Assembly: GCA_001247695.2 (NCBI GenBank)
Contig: LGRX02026014.1
Location: forward strand, 62,001 to 126,000
Direction of reading: 5' to 3'
Source of the DNA: Cymbomonas tetramitiformis
Lineage: Eukaryota > Chlorophyta > Pyramimonadophyceae > Pyramimonadales > Pyramimonadaceae
Length of the DNA stretch: 64,000 nt
Positions 36,297 to 46,178 of the stretch are shown piece after piece. The notes beneath the pieces are model-generated. The model made no database searches, was not told the origin of the DNA, and saw nothing but the letters and a program-made list of their open reading frames with translations. The first letter of the stretch is position 1. Each line of letters starts with the position of its first letter. A program made the translations under genes and the position numbers.

Positions 36297-37461
36297 CAGA
36301 ACGGATTGCTACTGCCACTATGTTTTCCTGAAATTTCTAGCTGACGTATTCGTGATGCTCTGGATACAGAGAGAAAACTCGGCTTCGCTTGCGGATGAAC
36401 AGATTCCAAGTCTGTGGGAAACCCAAAAGACTGGTTATGTATGGTTTGTAAAAGTTATTGACAATTCATGATTTCGGAAAGGGCTATTAACCTGTACCTC
36501 TGCTCCTTATGATTTGGAACCTGGCCAAATTACCTTAGGCCTGTGCTACACCGAAACTTGGGAAAGCAAATGTGTTGATCGCAGCGATTTCATTGGCTCC
36601 TGTCGCGACTGTCATCCGGCGATGTCATGCGAGGTCATGCGAAGTCATTATTTGTGAAATGCCAAAAAGCAAATAATCGTCCAACATTTGCACCAAATGT
36701 CACCCAAATGTCGCCTGGGACAAATTCTGGATCATCAGATCAAAAGAACGGGAACGGTTCAGAGAGACCACCGGCTAGCTGGGGTGCGAAGATCGTGTAT
36801 CGCTAGACTGAAATATGCTGCATTTTCCAATCACAGACACTGTTCAAGATGGGGTCGTCTAGTTTTCGACGTGGAGTGTTCCACATGCTTCCGCTCGCTC
36901 GGAAAATCAGAATTCTGCACATATCCTGCACATATCGCGCGTTTGCCCGAAATATTCCTTTTTAAGTCGTTTCGCACGTTCGATAAGGCGAATGTCGATT
37001 TTAATCTGATCGCGCGGACTGTGATTTATAGATTTAATAACTCGTCTGAAAATGATCGCCGGGTCATATGGAGACTGTATGACCCGGCGAAACGAATCTT
37101 ATTTGCTTCTCGACAGTGTACCAAAATCCGGTGTAGCACAGGCCTTACCTTACTTAATCAGCAGCAGCAAAGCGCGAATCCCAACGGGCGACACAGACGA
37201 ACTTCCGATCTCACGATCGCCAGACGCTAACGATGACAGTGCCACTGCGGTCGCGTAAATTTACCGCGACGCCACCCACGCGTTATCGCATGGCATGTTG
37301 GGATGCAAAAAGAAAAGCACTGTCGCACACATGATCTTACGGTCAGATGGCCTAGTGGAGATCTCTTTTTTGAGATCGACCGTGCCTGTTATAAACACAA
37401 ACAGGGGATTTCGCATCGCTGAATAATCTAATGATGCGCCACGTTAGTGAGATAAACTGAT

Positions 37462-37712
37462 ATGTCATGTCATGTCAACTGAGAACTGACATGACGTATG
37501 ACATGATATGATATGACATGATATGACATGATATGACATGACATGACATGACATGACATGACATGACATGACATGACATGACATGACATGGCATGGCATG
37601 GCATGGCATGGCATGACATGACATGACATGATATGATATGACATGATATGACATGACATGACATGACATGACATGACATGACATGACATGACATGACATG
37701 ACATGACATATG
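37462..37712. repeat. (ACATG)n pentamer microsatellite
   Basis: About 50 copies of the pentamer ACATG, with ATATG and GCATG variants grouped in sub-blocks. Because ATG recurs every five bases and no stop arises, frames stay open on the minus strand, but these are not genes. Confidence 0.97.
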
Positions 37713-37951
37713 ACAGGAGACATAGACATAGACATCTCCAGAGTATGACAGAACCGGAAAACATACGGCATGGTCTCCGCAGAGTCAGCATAGGGCAGAC
37801 CACAGACGTGGCTAATCGGACCAATGATATTATCTCATTCTTGAGCAGTCCGCAGACGTGGCTGGGCAGATAGTACACGTGGTGTGATCTAACTGCAAAA
37901 GTGCAGGCAAGATTGTGCCGATTCTGCGGCCACCGCGACAATTGTCAATAT

Positions 37952-38780
37952 TATATTGGGGAAAAATCTTTAGATTGTCCCTCTCTTTGAAAAATCCGGT
38001 TTTTTATGTCACGCTTTTGTGTATTGGGGAAAAATCTTTAGATTGTCCCCCTCTTTGAAAAAGTCCGTTTTATGACGTCACAAATTTGTGTATAATTTTT
38101 TAGAGGTTTGATTTCGCAGAAACCAGCTATTACAGAACGAACATTGCTTTGCGTCACGTATAGTGTATAGTATTTTACAGCCTAGCTTTAAGACGCTTTT
38201 TGCGTCACGTATAGTGTATAGTATTTTACAGCCTAGCTTTAAGACGCTTTTTGCGTGACGTATAGTGTAGTCGCAGCCTATAGCGTCGTTAAATAAAAAC
38301 TGACGTGACGCTTTTGTGTATTGGGGAAAAATCTTTAGATTGTCCCCCTCTTTCTAAGAAATGTGGTCACGCAAAATTCATGCAAGGCCTTAACACTGCT
38401 CATGCAAAAATCCTTAACAGTGCGAACTGTCACAAACTGAAATTCATGCAAAATTCTTAACAGTGGGAATTGAGATTCATGCAAAATCCTTAACAGTGCG
38501 AACTGTCACAAACTAAAATTCATGCAAAATCCTTAACAGTGGGAATTGAGATTCATGCAAAATCCTTAACAGTGCGAACATGTGCGAACAGAAATTCATG
38601 TGAAATCCTCAACATTCCATTGGCTGAGCGTGGAAAGATATATATATATATATATAATTTGAAGACATACATATATAAATTTGAAGTCAAGTTACAGTGT
38701 CAAATTTATATATTCACAGCGTAACTGTTATGTTACAACGTGAATATATTGGGGGGAAATGTCAAATCTTAAGATCGTCC
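37952..38780. repeat. Repeated short hairpin modules and ATTCATGCAAAATCC units
   Basis: Four copies (near 37955, 38023, 38320 and 38750) share TTGGGGAAAAATCTTTAGAT followed by TGTCCCC, able to pair GGGG-AATC with GATT-CCCC; the last copy is diverged but keeps the pairing. Between them, 38110-38280 carries two to three copies of a unit with CACGTATAGTGTA, and 38370-38620 carries about six copies of a unit containing ATTCATGCAAAATCCTTAAC. No coding potential is seen. Confidence 0.8.
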
Positions 38781-39636
38781 CCCTCTTCTAACATCTAAGA
38801 AATCTGAAATGTGGTCAAGCAAAATTCATGCAAGGCCTTAGCATTGCTCAGCAAGGCCTTAACATTACAGTGACACTGTGACACATCGTGTCACATGCAA
38901 AAATCCTTAACAGTGCGAACTGAAATTCATGTAAAATCCTTAACCTTCTATTGGCTGAGCGTAGAAGTCATCGTGACATGACACGTCGTACTGCGTACTA
39001 AGCTTTAAGGACACTGTAGAAAATATAAATAAATTTATGAGGAGACGGTTTCCCGAAATATTTACAAATTGGTTAGACCCGCAATTGCTTATAAAGGATA
39101 TCGATTAATCGATACCAGGTATGCGATCGATGGACGACTTCTCAGATCTGAGATCGGGGATTTATACATTTTTCGATTCCGAACGACCGAGCGTCAACGC
39201 ATCGTCATCGTCAGCGTCATCGATTCTTCCGTCGCGTCGCGCGCGTCGCCGGTCGCGTGATAAATCACAATTGTGAATTGACGATGACGTGACACACTGT
39301 GTCAAGCACTCGACTCGTCGACTGTAACTGTGAACTGTTGAACTGTTTACACGTGACACCGTAATAAGCTTCTACTTTCGCCTGTCGATGTGACGTCTAC
39401 TTGTCTCGTTTTAGCTTTTACTGTCGTGTGTCACAATTTACGCATCTTCTCTGGGAAGTTCTCGTACAGAACTGTTCAGAACTGTTCGGAACAGCAGCAG
39501 TTGGCCCTCTTGCAGACGCCAATGAATTTATTTGAAATATGTATCGATGTATACGCATATTCATCATTTCATATTAGAAAGATATCCAGCTTTTGTCAAG
39601 AGCATTCGTTTGTGTTGAAATAGGTTTTCATTGGTT

Positions 39637-40767
39637 ATGGAAACTCGTCACGAAAGTCACGTTACCTCGGAAACTTCAGAAAGTCGAGAAATTCAAGTGG
39701 TTCAAGAAAAATACGGTACCATAGATCCTTTAAAACACCTTGATAAGGGAAATTTTAAGAGGGCTTGCCGAAATATTTGGACCGATGAGCAAAAGAAACG
39801 TCGAATAGTTGCGCAAAACAAACAAAGGTATATCTCCAAGCGAAACGCACTGCCAAAATGTAAGGTTGGAAGTAGTGAGAATAATTCCTTAACGCAAGCT
39901 TCAAGTATATACGTCATTGGCGGTGTGCATACAAAACCAACTTCGATTGTAGAAACATTAGACTTGTCTAAGAAAGTTTGGACAACTTCCACACCCTTGC
40001 CCTCTCGTCGAAATCGTAGAGTTAACGCTGTCACATTAAATGGATACATCTACGTAGTTGGTCTCGCACGCAATGGCAATAGCCTAGAGCGTTTCAACCT
40101 ATGGTACAAGAAGTGGAAAACGATGGCCAACCTCAATGCAATGCGCGAGGAGGGAGAAGTCGTGGTTCTGAAAGGAGAGCTATATGCAGTTCTAGGATAC
40201 TCACCTGAGGAAGAAAGTGAACACTTGACAATTGAAAAGTATCACCATAACGTACCTAAGTACGATTATTGGTACGACATTTCCTCAAAATTGCCCGAAG
40301 AGAAAAGCACTGGTTACACTAGAGCGGTTGCTCTAGAGGATCGCTTGTACATCGTGGACTTCCTTGGCATTGAAATTTATGACCCAGAAGAAGACAAATG
40401 GTCAAAAGGTAAGGGATTCAATTTTGACCGAACCGATTTCGCGATAGTGGGCTTGAACAAAAGTTTGTATGTCATTGGAGGGGTAACATTTGAAGAGGAC
40501 ATCCCCAATGTAGTGATTAGTTCTGTTGAGAAGTATGACATCGGCAGCGATACCTGGACACAGGTGGCATCTTTGCGTAGGGCAAGAACAGGTCTATCTG
40601 CAATCGTGGTAGATGGCAGAATTTTTGTGATTGGGGGAAATGATGCTGAGGGTGAAGGATTAAGCACAATAGATGTATATAATCCCCAAGTAGACAAGTG
40701 GGATGAGGGCGAATTTCCACCCTTACCAACCCCACGCGCATATGTGGGTTTGGCCCTTTCAAAATGA
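39637..40767 (+). CDS. Kelch-repeat beta-propeller protein, intronless, 376 residues
   Basis: One uninterrupted frame from ATG (ATGGAAACTCGTCACGAAAG) to TGA. Residues 1-85 are charged and carry a basic stretch (WTDEQKKRRIVAQNKQRY). From about residue 88 there are six Kelch-type blades with the repeat pattern of a double Gly, a Tyr/Phe and a Trp: IYVIGG...KVWTT, IYVVG...KKWKTM, LYAVLG...YWYDIS, LYIVDF...DKWSKG, LYVIGG...DTWTQV and IFVIGG...DKWDEG. Kelch propellers are protein-interaction modules. There is no BTB, BACK or F-box domain that I can see, so an E3-adaptor role is not supported. It is the only intronless host-like gene here and lies in AT-rich DNA, which could reflect retroposition, transfer, or simply a single-exon gene. 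Confidence 0.85.
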   Translation: METRHESHVTSETSESREIQVVQEKYGTIDPLKHLDKGNFKRACRNIWTDEQKKRRIVAQNKQRYISKRNALPKCKVGSSENNSLTQASSIYVIGGVHTKPTSIVETLDLSKKVWTTSTPLPSRRNRRVNAVTLNGYIYVVGLARNGNSLERFNLWYKKWKTMANLNAMREEGEVVVLKGELYAVLGYSPEEESEHLTIEKYHHNVPKYDYWYDISSKLPEEKSTGYTRAVALEDRLYIVDFLGIEIYDPEEDKWSKGKGFNFDRTDFAIVGLNKSLYVIGGVTFEEDIPNVVISSVEKYDIGSDTWTQVASLRRARTGLSAIVVDGRIFVIGGNDAEGEGLSTIDVYNPQVDKWDEGEFPPLPTPRAYVGLALSK

Positions 40768-41046
40768 ACGAATTTGTAATATTTTCATTGTTCAACTCGC
40801 AACAAATGTAGAAAACAACCCCTCCAAACTGTTTGATCATCTTGCATCTGTATAAGTGAATATGCGTATGTTGAAACCCGCAACTTAGAAGTGTTTCACT
40901 TGTCAAAATAAAAAAGTGACATGCTTCATATGTATCAATCTGATAAATCAACAGTTGGTAAACAAACGATAACAAGATTGATATGTTCAATAATTTCTGG
41001 AGCCATACTTATCGCATGACTATGTATTGACGAAATTATGAGTAAG

Positions 41047-41845
41047 CCCTAGCCGGAAAAACTCGGAATGGGCATAACTTGTGATATACTTGGCCATTTT
41101 GGCTGAAACTCACACCACAAATAGGTGTTTCATAGACGAACAGATTGATATATCGTGTGTAAGCATAGGCGCAATATTCCGTAAAAGAACTCGTTTTCAG
41201 TCACGTTTGCAGTGCGGGCGCGACGTGTAATAACCGAAAATACTCGGAATGGGCATAACTTTTGATATACTTGGCCATTTTGGCTGATAGGTCTTTCATA
41301 GACGAACAGATTGATATATTGCGTGTAAGCATAGGCGCAATATTCCGTAAAAGAAATCGTTTTCAATCACGTTTGCAGCGTGTCGGTGGTCGCGATCGCG
41401 ATAATAACCGAAAATACTCGGAATGGGAATAATTTTTTATATGCTTGGCCATTTTGGCTGAAACATAAACCTCAAATAGGTCTTTCATAGACGAACAGAT
41501 TGATATATCGCGTCGTGTAAGCATCGGCGCAATATTCCGTAAAAGAAATCATTTGCAGTCAAATTTGCAGTGCGGGTGCGAGTGTAATAACCGAAAATAC
41601 TCGGAATGGGCATAACTTTTGATATACTTGGCCATTTTGGCTGAAACAAATAAGTCTTTCATAGACGAACATATTGATATATCGCGTCGTGTAAGCATAG
41701 GCGCAATGTTCCGTAAAAGAAATCATTTGCAGTCAAATTTGCAGTGCGGGTGCGAGTGTAATAACCGAAATTACTCGGAATGGGCATAATTTTTGATATA
41801 CTTGGCCATTTTGGCTGAAACATAAACCACAAATAGGTCTTTCTA
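41047..41845. repeat. ~178-bp satellite, about 4.5 copies
   Basis: Four full copies and one partial copy of a unit 173-183 bases long recur, marked by TACTCGGAATGGGCATAACT at about 41060, 41240, 41413, 41596 and 41771. Each also has CTTGGCCATTTTGGCTGA, GACGAACAGATTGATATAT and GGCGCAATATTCCGTAAAAG. Copies are roughly 90 per cent identical. The unit length is in the range of centromeric or subtelomeric satellites, but this array is short. Confidence 0.93.
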
Positions 41846-41917
41846 ATGGAAGGACTAATATATATATATATCATATATTAGTCGAGCCAAACAGCGGAAA
41901 CATTCGACGCTGCAGAA
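41846..41917. repeat. Direct repeat, left copy (matches 43091-43169)
   Basis: The module starts ATGGAAGGACTAATATATAT, has a TA-rich palindromic centre (CTAATATATATA...CATATATTAG), and ends with GTCGAGCCAAACAGC and GACGCTGCAGAA. It recurs at 43091-43169 in the same orientation with a longer TA run and a few substitutions. The two copies bracket 1.17 kb and could be remnants of one mobile element, but I found no ORF or target-site duplication to confirm that. Confidence 0.85.
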
Positions 41918-43090
41918 GGTAATCAAGGTATGAGGTGCCACAACAGGATCCTAAGTCACAAGCACGGAAACCCTAACTGCACACGTCACAAGAATCAAGG
42001 GGTCATTTCCAACCCAGCTAGTACGGCATCCGCCCGCGCTAATCTTGTGTTGTGCTCTAGGGGCTTACACCCATGTATGTGCCGTGGGGATTAGCTACTC
42101 CCACGGGGTAGGCTGCTAAAATTATTGAGCAGGCTAAAGTGTCGGCGGCGGTGTCCTTGATGTGGATAAAGGTCGAGCGTTGCCAAAATGCGAAGTGGTC
42201 ACCCCACCCCTATGCGAGGCCAAAGCCGAAAGTGGCCCGGCACCACCGCACGAATCGTGTCGGTGTAGGGAGATGGTTGGGGTTCGAAAATGCGGAGAGT
42301 GCCTCGGGTCGAGAAGCTGCATTCAGTAAAAGCGAAGATGGAAAGGTTGAGGTGGGTGTGGGAGGTGGTCGCAACACCACCACACACCACCAGATGGCGA
42401 CCAAAGGTTGCGCCAAATGAAATCGGAGAATGCGGAGAGGCGAGTTTGTAGGAGTCAAAGTCCTTGTTGTCGTTCAAGTCGAAAATGCCGGAGTCGGATT
42501 TGGTGCCTGGTGCACAAGCACCACCAGGCACCACCAGGTCGTGACCAATGGTAAATCGTCGTTGTCGAAGCAGGTGAAGTGCTGATCTGAGCGCGCACAT
42601 GCGCGCATGCTGGCGCAAAGAAGCCATTCAGCTGCGGCTGTAAAATCCGTAAGGTCAAAGTTTGGGTTTGCGTTCAAAAACGTAAAATCTCGTAAAATCA
42701 ACCAAATCAGACGATGAAAAGGTCAAATTGTAGTAGAATTCCGCGGGGAAAACGTCGGTGAAGTCAAAATAGGCGTCAGGTAAGCCACTTTTGCTGCAGA
42801 TCAGGTGTTGTCGTCCAGAGGTTGAAGAACACAAAAGGAATTGTCGGTTTAGTTGAATTGTGACGCACGTAAAGTGCGTGAAGTGTCGGTAAATGTCGGG
42901 AAGTGTCGGTATAGAAATGTCGGGGGTGACCGATGCGAAAGCAAGCCGGCCGTTGTCGGTAAGTGTCGGTAAAAAAATGTCGGTAGTAGTGTCGGTAAAA
43001 AAATGTCGGAAATAGAATCGCCGGGCGCGAAGCGATCTAGTCAACGAATCACCGAGGCAAAGAATAAGCGTGTAAAGGTCCCATAACCTG

Positions 43091-43169
43091 ATGGAAGGAC
43101 TAATATATATATATATATATATCATATATTAGTCGAGCCAAACAGCTGAAACAGTCGGACGCTGCAGAA
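43091..43169. repeat. Direct repeat, right copy (matches 41846-41917)
   Basis: This is the second copy of the TA-palindrome module, starting ATGGAAGGACTAATATATAT and ending GACGCTGCAGAA. It differs from the left copy mainly in the length of the TA run and in three substitutions. Confidence 0.85.
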
Positions 43170-43873
43170 ACGAAGGGGCTAAGTAAGATAATAAAATACT
43201 GTGTGTGTTTTATTATCGGAGGGAACTTCAAGATGGTGACTGCGGACGTGGCACCTCAGGGAGGAGCCCCCCAAGAACACATACACACACCACAACACAC
43301 AAACCGCAACGCCACAACACAGCAACCCGCTCCCACACACACACCGCAACCACAACACTACCATCCCGCCCCCCCAATGCACGCCCGCTTGCGGCCTCTC
43401 TCTTTTTCTCATTCTTATTCTAGATCATGATCATGTAGGATTTATACGATTGGAGAATTTTGATTTTTCCCCATCTGTACGTTTACGTACCCCCTATATA
43501 AATTTTTAAAGGTTCATTTCGCCGAAAACCAGCTATTCCAAAACGAACACTGCTTTGTGTCACGCTTTTCGAGCGTCACGCTTTTCGAGCGTCACGCTTT
43601 TCGAGCGTCACGCTTTTCGAGCGAGACGCGTTACACCCACCCAATTTAACCCCTGTTACGCACTTTAGCGTCGTAGATGAAAACTGCGAAACGATTTGTA
43701 AGTCGTGGATAAGTATGTGTCGCACGCGGCAGTATATAATTTGATACTTAGAATATTCGATACAAAGCCTTTTTATATTTAATTGGTGAATATTTAATTT
43801 TAATTTTATTTTATTGGAATTGCACAGTTTCACGACTGTTGAGTATAAATATAACTCAGCATTGTAGTATTAA

Positions 43874-44116
43874 TTAAACCACATCTCTCCAGTGAACAAT
43901 CTGCTTGTAAAAGCAGTTGCGACGTTTCCAGTCCCCAGGCAGGTCACGCGCGTTTACATCATCAATAATAGCTTGCAGTTCTTCCAGGGTAACGCTCTCC
44001 GAACCTGGACATTGATGTGCGTAGGCAAGAAGGCTAGCTAAGGGGTCCGATAAGTCTTCAGGCGCAGGGAAGTCGGGCAGGTCATCGTCTATACGCTTGC
44101 GTTTATTGTCCTGCAT
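43874..44116 (-). CDS. Small acidic protein or terminal exon, 80 residues
   Basis: An uninterrupted frame from ATG to TAA with convincing protein-like composition: a basic start (NKRKRIDDDLPDFPAPEDL), a helical middle (VTLEELQAIIDDVNARDL) and a tryptophan-containing end (DWKRRNCFYKQIVHWRDVV). Just before the second codon the sequence is TTTTTTATGCAG, a good splice acceptor, so this may be the last exon of a longer gene whose upstream exons lie to the right. I recognise no family. The contrast with the non-coding AT-rich surroundings supports real coding sequence. Confidence 0.5.
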   Translation of the reverse strand: MQDNKRKRIDDDLPDFPAPEDLSDPLASLLAYAHQCPGSESVTLEELQAIIDDVNARDLPGDWKRRNCFYKQIVHWRDVV

Positions 44117-46178
44117 AAAAAATAATGCAAAGCTACAAAACCACAGACAGTTCCCTCACTGCCGCCATGAGCTTCGTTGCAGAGACCAACGAAAGGAACT
44201 CAGTAACACTGTGATGGCACGCGTGTGACGGGTCAAAATTTTCGTCTCGATCTCCGCTGACCGAATGTCACGATACCGTTGGACGCTCCTTGAGTAGGCC
44301 TACACAGGGATATAGCACATGCCGGGGTGATATATCCAATAAGAATACGCAAATTCGCATCAAAGTATACCATATGCCTAACAATAAATTCTGATTCGCA
44401 GCAGTTATTCAGTTTTGACATACAACATCGAAAATGAAACCTGACACTACCCTACCCTTAAATAAAATAAGATGAAGACTTTATTGACGGTATAAATATT
44501 TGGATGTGGTCGACTGGAAATTGACACATAAGACGTTAGACGTATGACATGACAAGAGACACAGTCTGTAAGCGTAAAGCTTCGAGAATGAAAGTTGATG
44601 ACACTGTCATGAACGTCAGCTGTGACACAGTATGGGCTGGCCGAGCCGCGATGGAAATCAACTGCTCACATTTTTTTGGGGGTGGGGGGACCCCAATCGG
44701 GGTGGCCGTGACCCGTAGGAGAATCGACCATGAATGCAGCTGTATGGGCTGGCCGAACTCCGATGGAAATCAAGCTGCTTCCATTTTTTTTAGGGGGTAG
44801 GGGAAACCCCCCACACACACAGGGAATCGACGGCTTATTATTTATTAAATTTTATCACGCTTTTCGCGCTCACGCTCTTTTTATTTAGAGACTTCATTTC
44901 GTTGAGACCAGGTATTCCAAAACGAACACTGATTTGTGTCACGCTTTTCGACTGTCACGCTTTTTGGGCTCACGCTCTTTTTATTTAGAGACTTCATTTC
45001 GTTCAGACCAGGTATTCCAAAACGAACGCTGATTTGTGTCACGCTTTTTCTGTCACGCTTTTCGACTGTCACGCTTTTCGCGCTCACGCCCTTTTTAACC
45101 CAATCGAGAGTTTCCCGCAAATTCGGCAGCCCAATTCTTTCGCTAGTCCGACGTGGGCATACAATATCCATCTTGTTGCAAACGTCCGATGTTACTGGTG
45201 AAGTCTGCGAGCGCCAATTTTGGTTGGGTCTGAATCGAATATTCATGTTGTACAGTCAGCCGAGCGAATTGAGTCGCTGCCGAATTGAGTTCTCATTTCG
45301 TTCGAATTTGGCCTCGATCGAGCGAATTCAAGCGAATTCTCACGAGCGAATTGAGCAAATCGGCAGCCGATCCGACGTGGACCGACGTGTCCCCGAAAAA
45401 TGCGGCATCTCCTGACGTCGGACTAGCGAAAGAATTGGCTGCCGAAATTTGCGGGAAAGTCACTAATAAGACATATACTACATTTCGCTCACGCTGTTTT
45501 TAATTAACCTTCATTGCCCACATCACATTTTGTATGGTGATTTGAGATTGATTTTTCCCCACTTGTACGTTCACGTACCCCCTATATTTAATATTAACCG
45601 GTTGACCCCGGAGTCTTGGCCCGCACCAGAGGTGCGACTCTTGGCCCGCACCCATCCGCACCCTTCCGGCTGATCCTTCCGGCTCCTCTGACCATGACCT
45701 CACGCCTCTCGCGACTGCGACTGTCCCATCACGATCAGTCGAGTGTCCCATCCAATCGATCATTTTTCCATTATCAACAGTTGAACAAAATTAATTAGAT
45801 GTTTCATGTTTGATGTTTATTAGACCTCAGGAGTTACGCGACGGGAAGAGAAAAAGTTCAAAGTAAGATGGATAACGTCATCTGGATCATCCCTACAGCA
45901 TAACTTGGGGAGAGCTGATCATTTTTTGGTGGGAACAGCAGAGCTAACTGATAGAGCTGGAGTAGCCTGACAGATTTCCTCACAGATACTAAGAGTATAC
46001 TCAAGCCAACTGCCCTGACTTGCCAATGGTGGTTGGAGAACGCCAGGGGAAGCAATGGCGACTTATTCTAAACCCATTCCTTGACCGTTTTTTTTGTCGT
46101 TAGCTTCTGCGTTCTTTTTTAGTCGAGTTGTCTCGAGGCTTACTCAATACAGTTTTGGCTACCTTGATTCGCACAAGC
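44117..46178. other. Repeat-rich intergenic region
   Basis: The region contains a roughly 100-base direct duplication (44630-44728 and 44741-44832, each with TATGGGCTGGCCGA and ATGGAAATCAA). It also has two copies of a module ending in ATTCCAAAACGAAC followed by TGTGTCACGCTTTT (44880-44960 and 44990-45060), related to 43500-43570 and 38100-38160, and a palindrome-containing block at 45550-45590 shared with 43465-43500. I see no supported gene. Confidence 0.5.

Larger units (their letters stand above)
36297..39636. other. AT-rich, repeat-filled intergenic block
   Basis: A 3.3 kb region between divergent genes (membrane protein and Kelch). It is visibly richer in A/T than the first 32 kb. It contains a 13-bp hairpin at 37056-37090, a nested palindrome at 37339-37383, a pentamer microsatellite, repeated GGGG...CCCC hairpins and tandem units containing ATTCATGCAAAATCCTTAAC. 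A 178-codon ATG-initiated frame at 36697-37230 lacks any recognisable domain and spans the hairpin; I do not call it a gene. Confidence 0.5.
40768..43873. other. AT-rich intergenic region with satellite and direct repeats
   Basis: A 3.1 kb region with a satellite array (41047-41845), a repeated 75-base module at each end of a 1.25 kb segment, a tandem GTGTCGGTAA-type repeat (42885-43015), and a CACGCTTTTCGAG array at 43558-43625. The interval 42120-42720 is more GC-rich than its surroundings and shows open frames on both strands, but no domain or splice structure that I can support. Confidence 0.5.

Noticed and set aside
36697..37230. 178-codon frame in the AT-rich block
   Set aside because: No recognisable domain, contains a perfect hairpin, composition follows the local base bias, and no neighbouring exon fits.
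37339..37383. Possible tRNA (TGGCCTAGTGG resembles an A box)
   Set aside because: There is no B box (GGTTCGA-type) downstream, and the folding potential is a nested palindrome and not a cloverleaf.
37465..37941. Minus-strand frame of repeated Met-Ser-Cys-His
   Set aside because: Direct translation of the ACATG pentamer array; no start context, domain or splice structure.
41846..43169. Segment bracketed by 75-bp direct repeats as a third LTR element
   Set aside because: The repeats lack TG...CA ends, no target-site duplication is visible, the TA cores differ in length and the interior has no Gag-like frame.
43203..43430. Plus-strand frames rich in Thr/His/Pro
   Set aside because: They reflect a CACACA/CAACAC-rich simple sequence and lack any domain.
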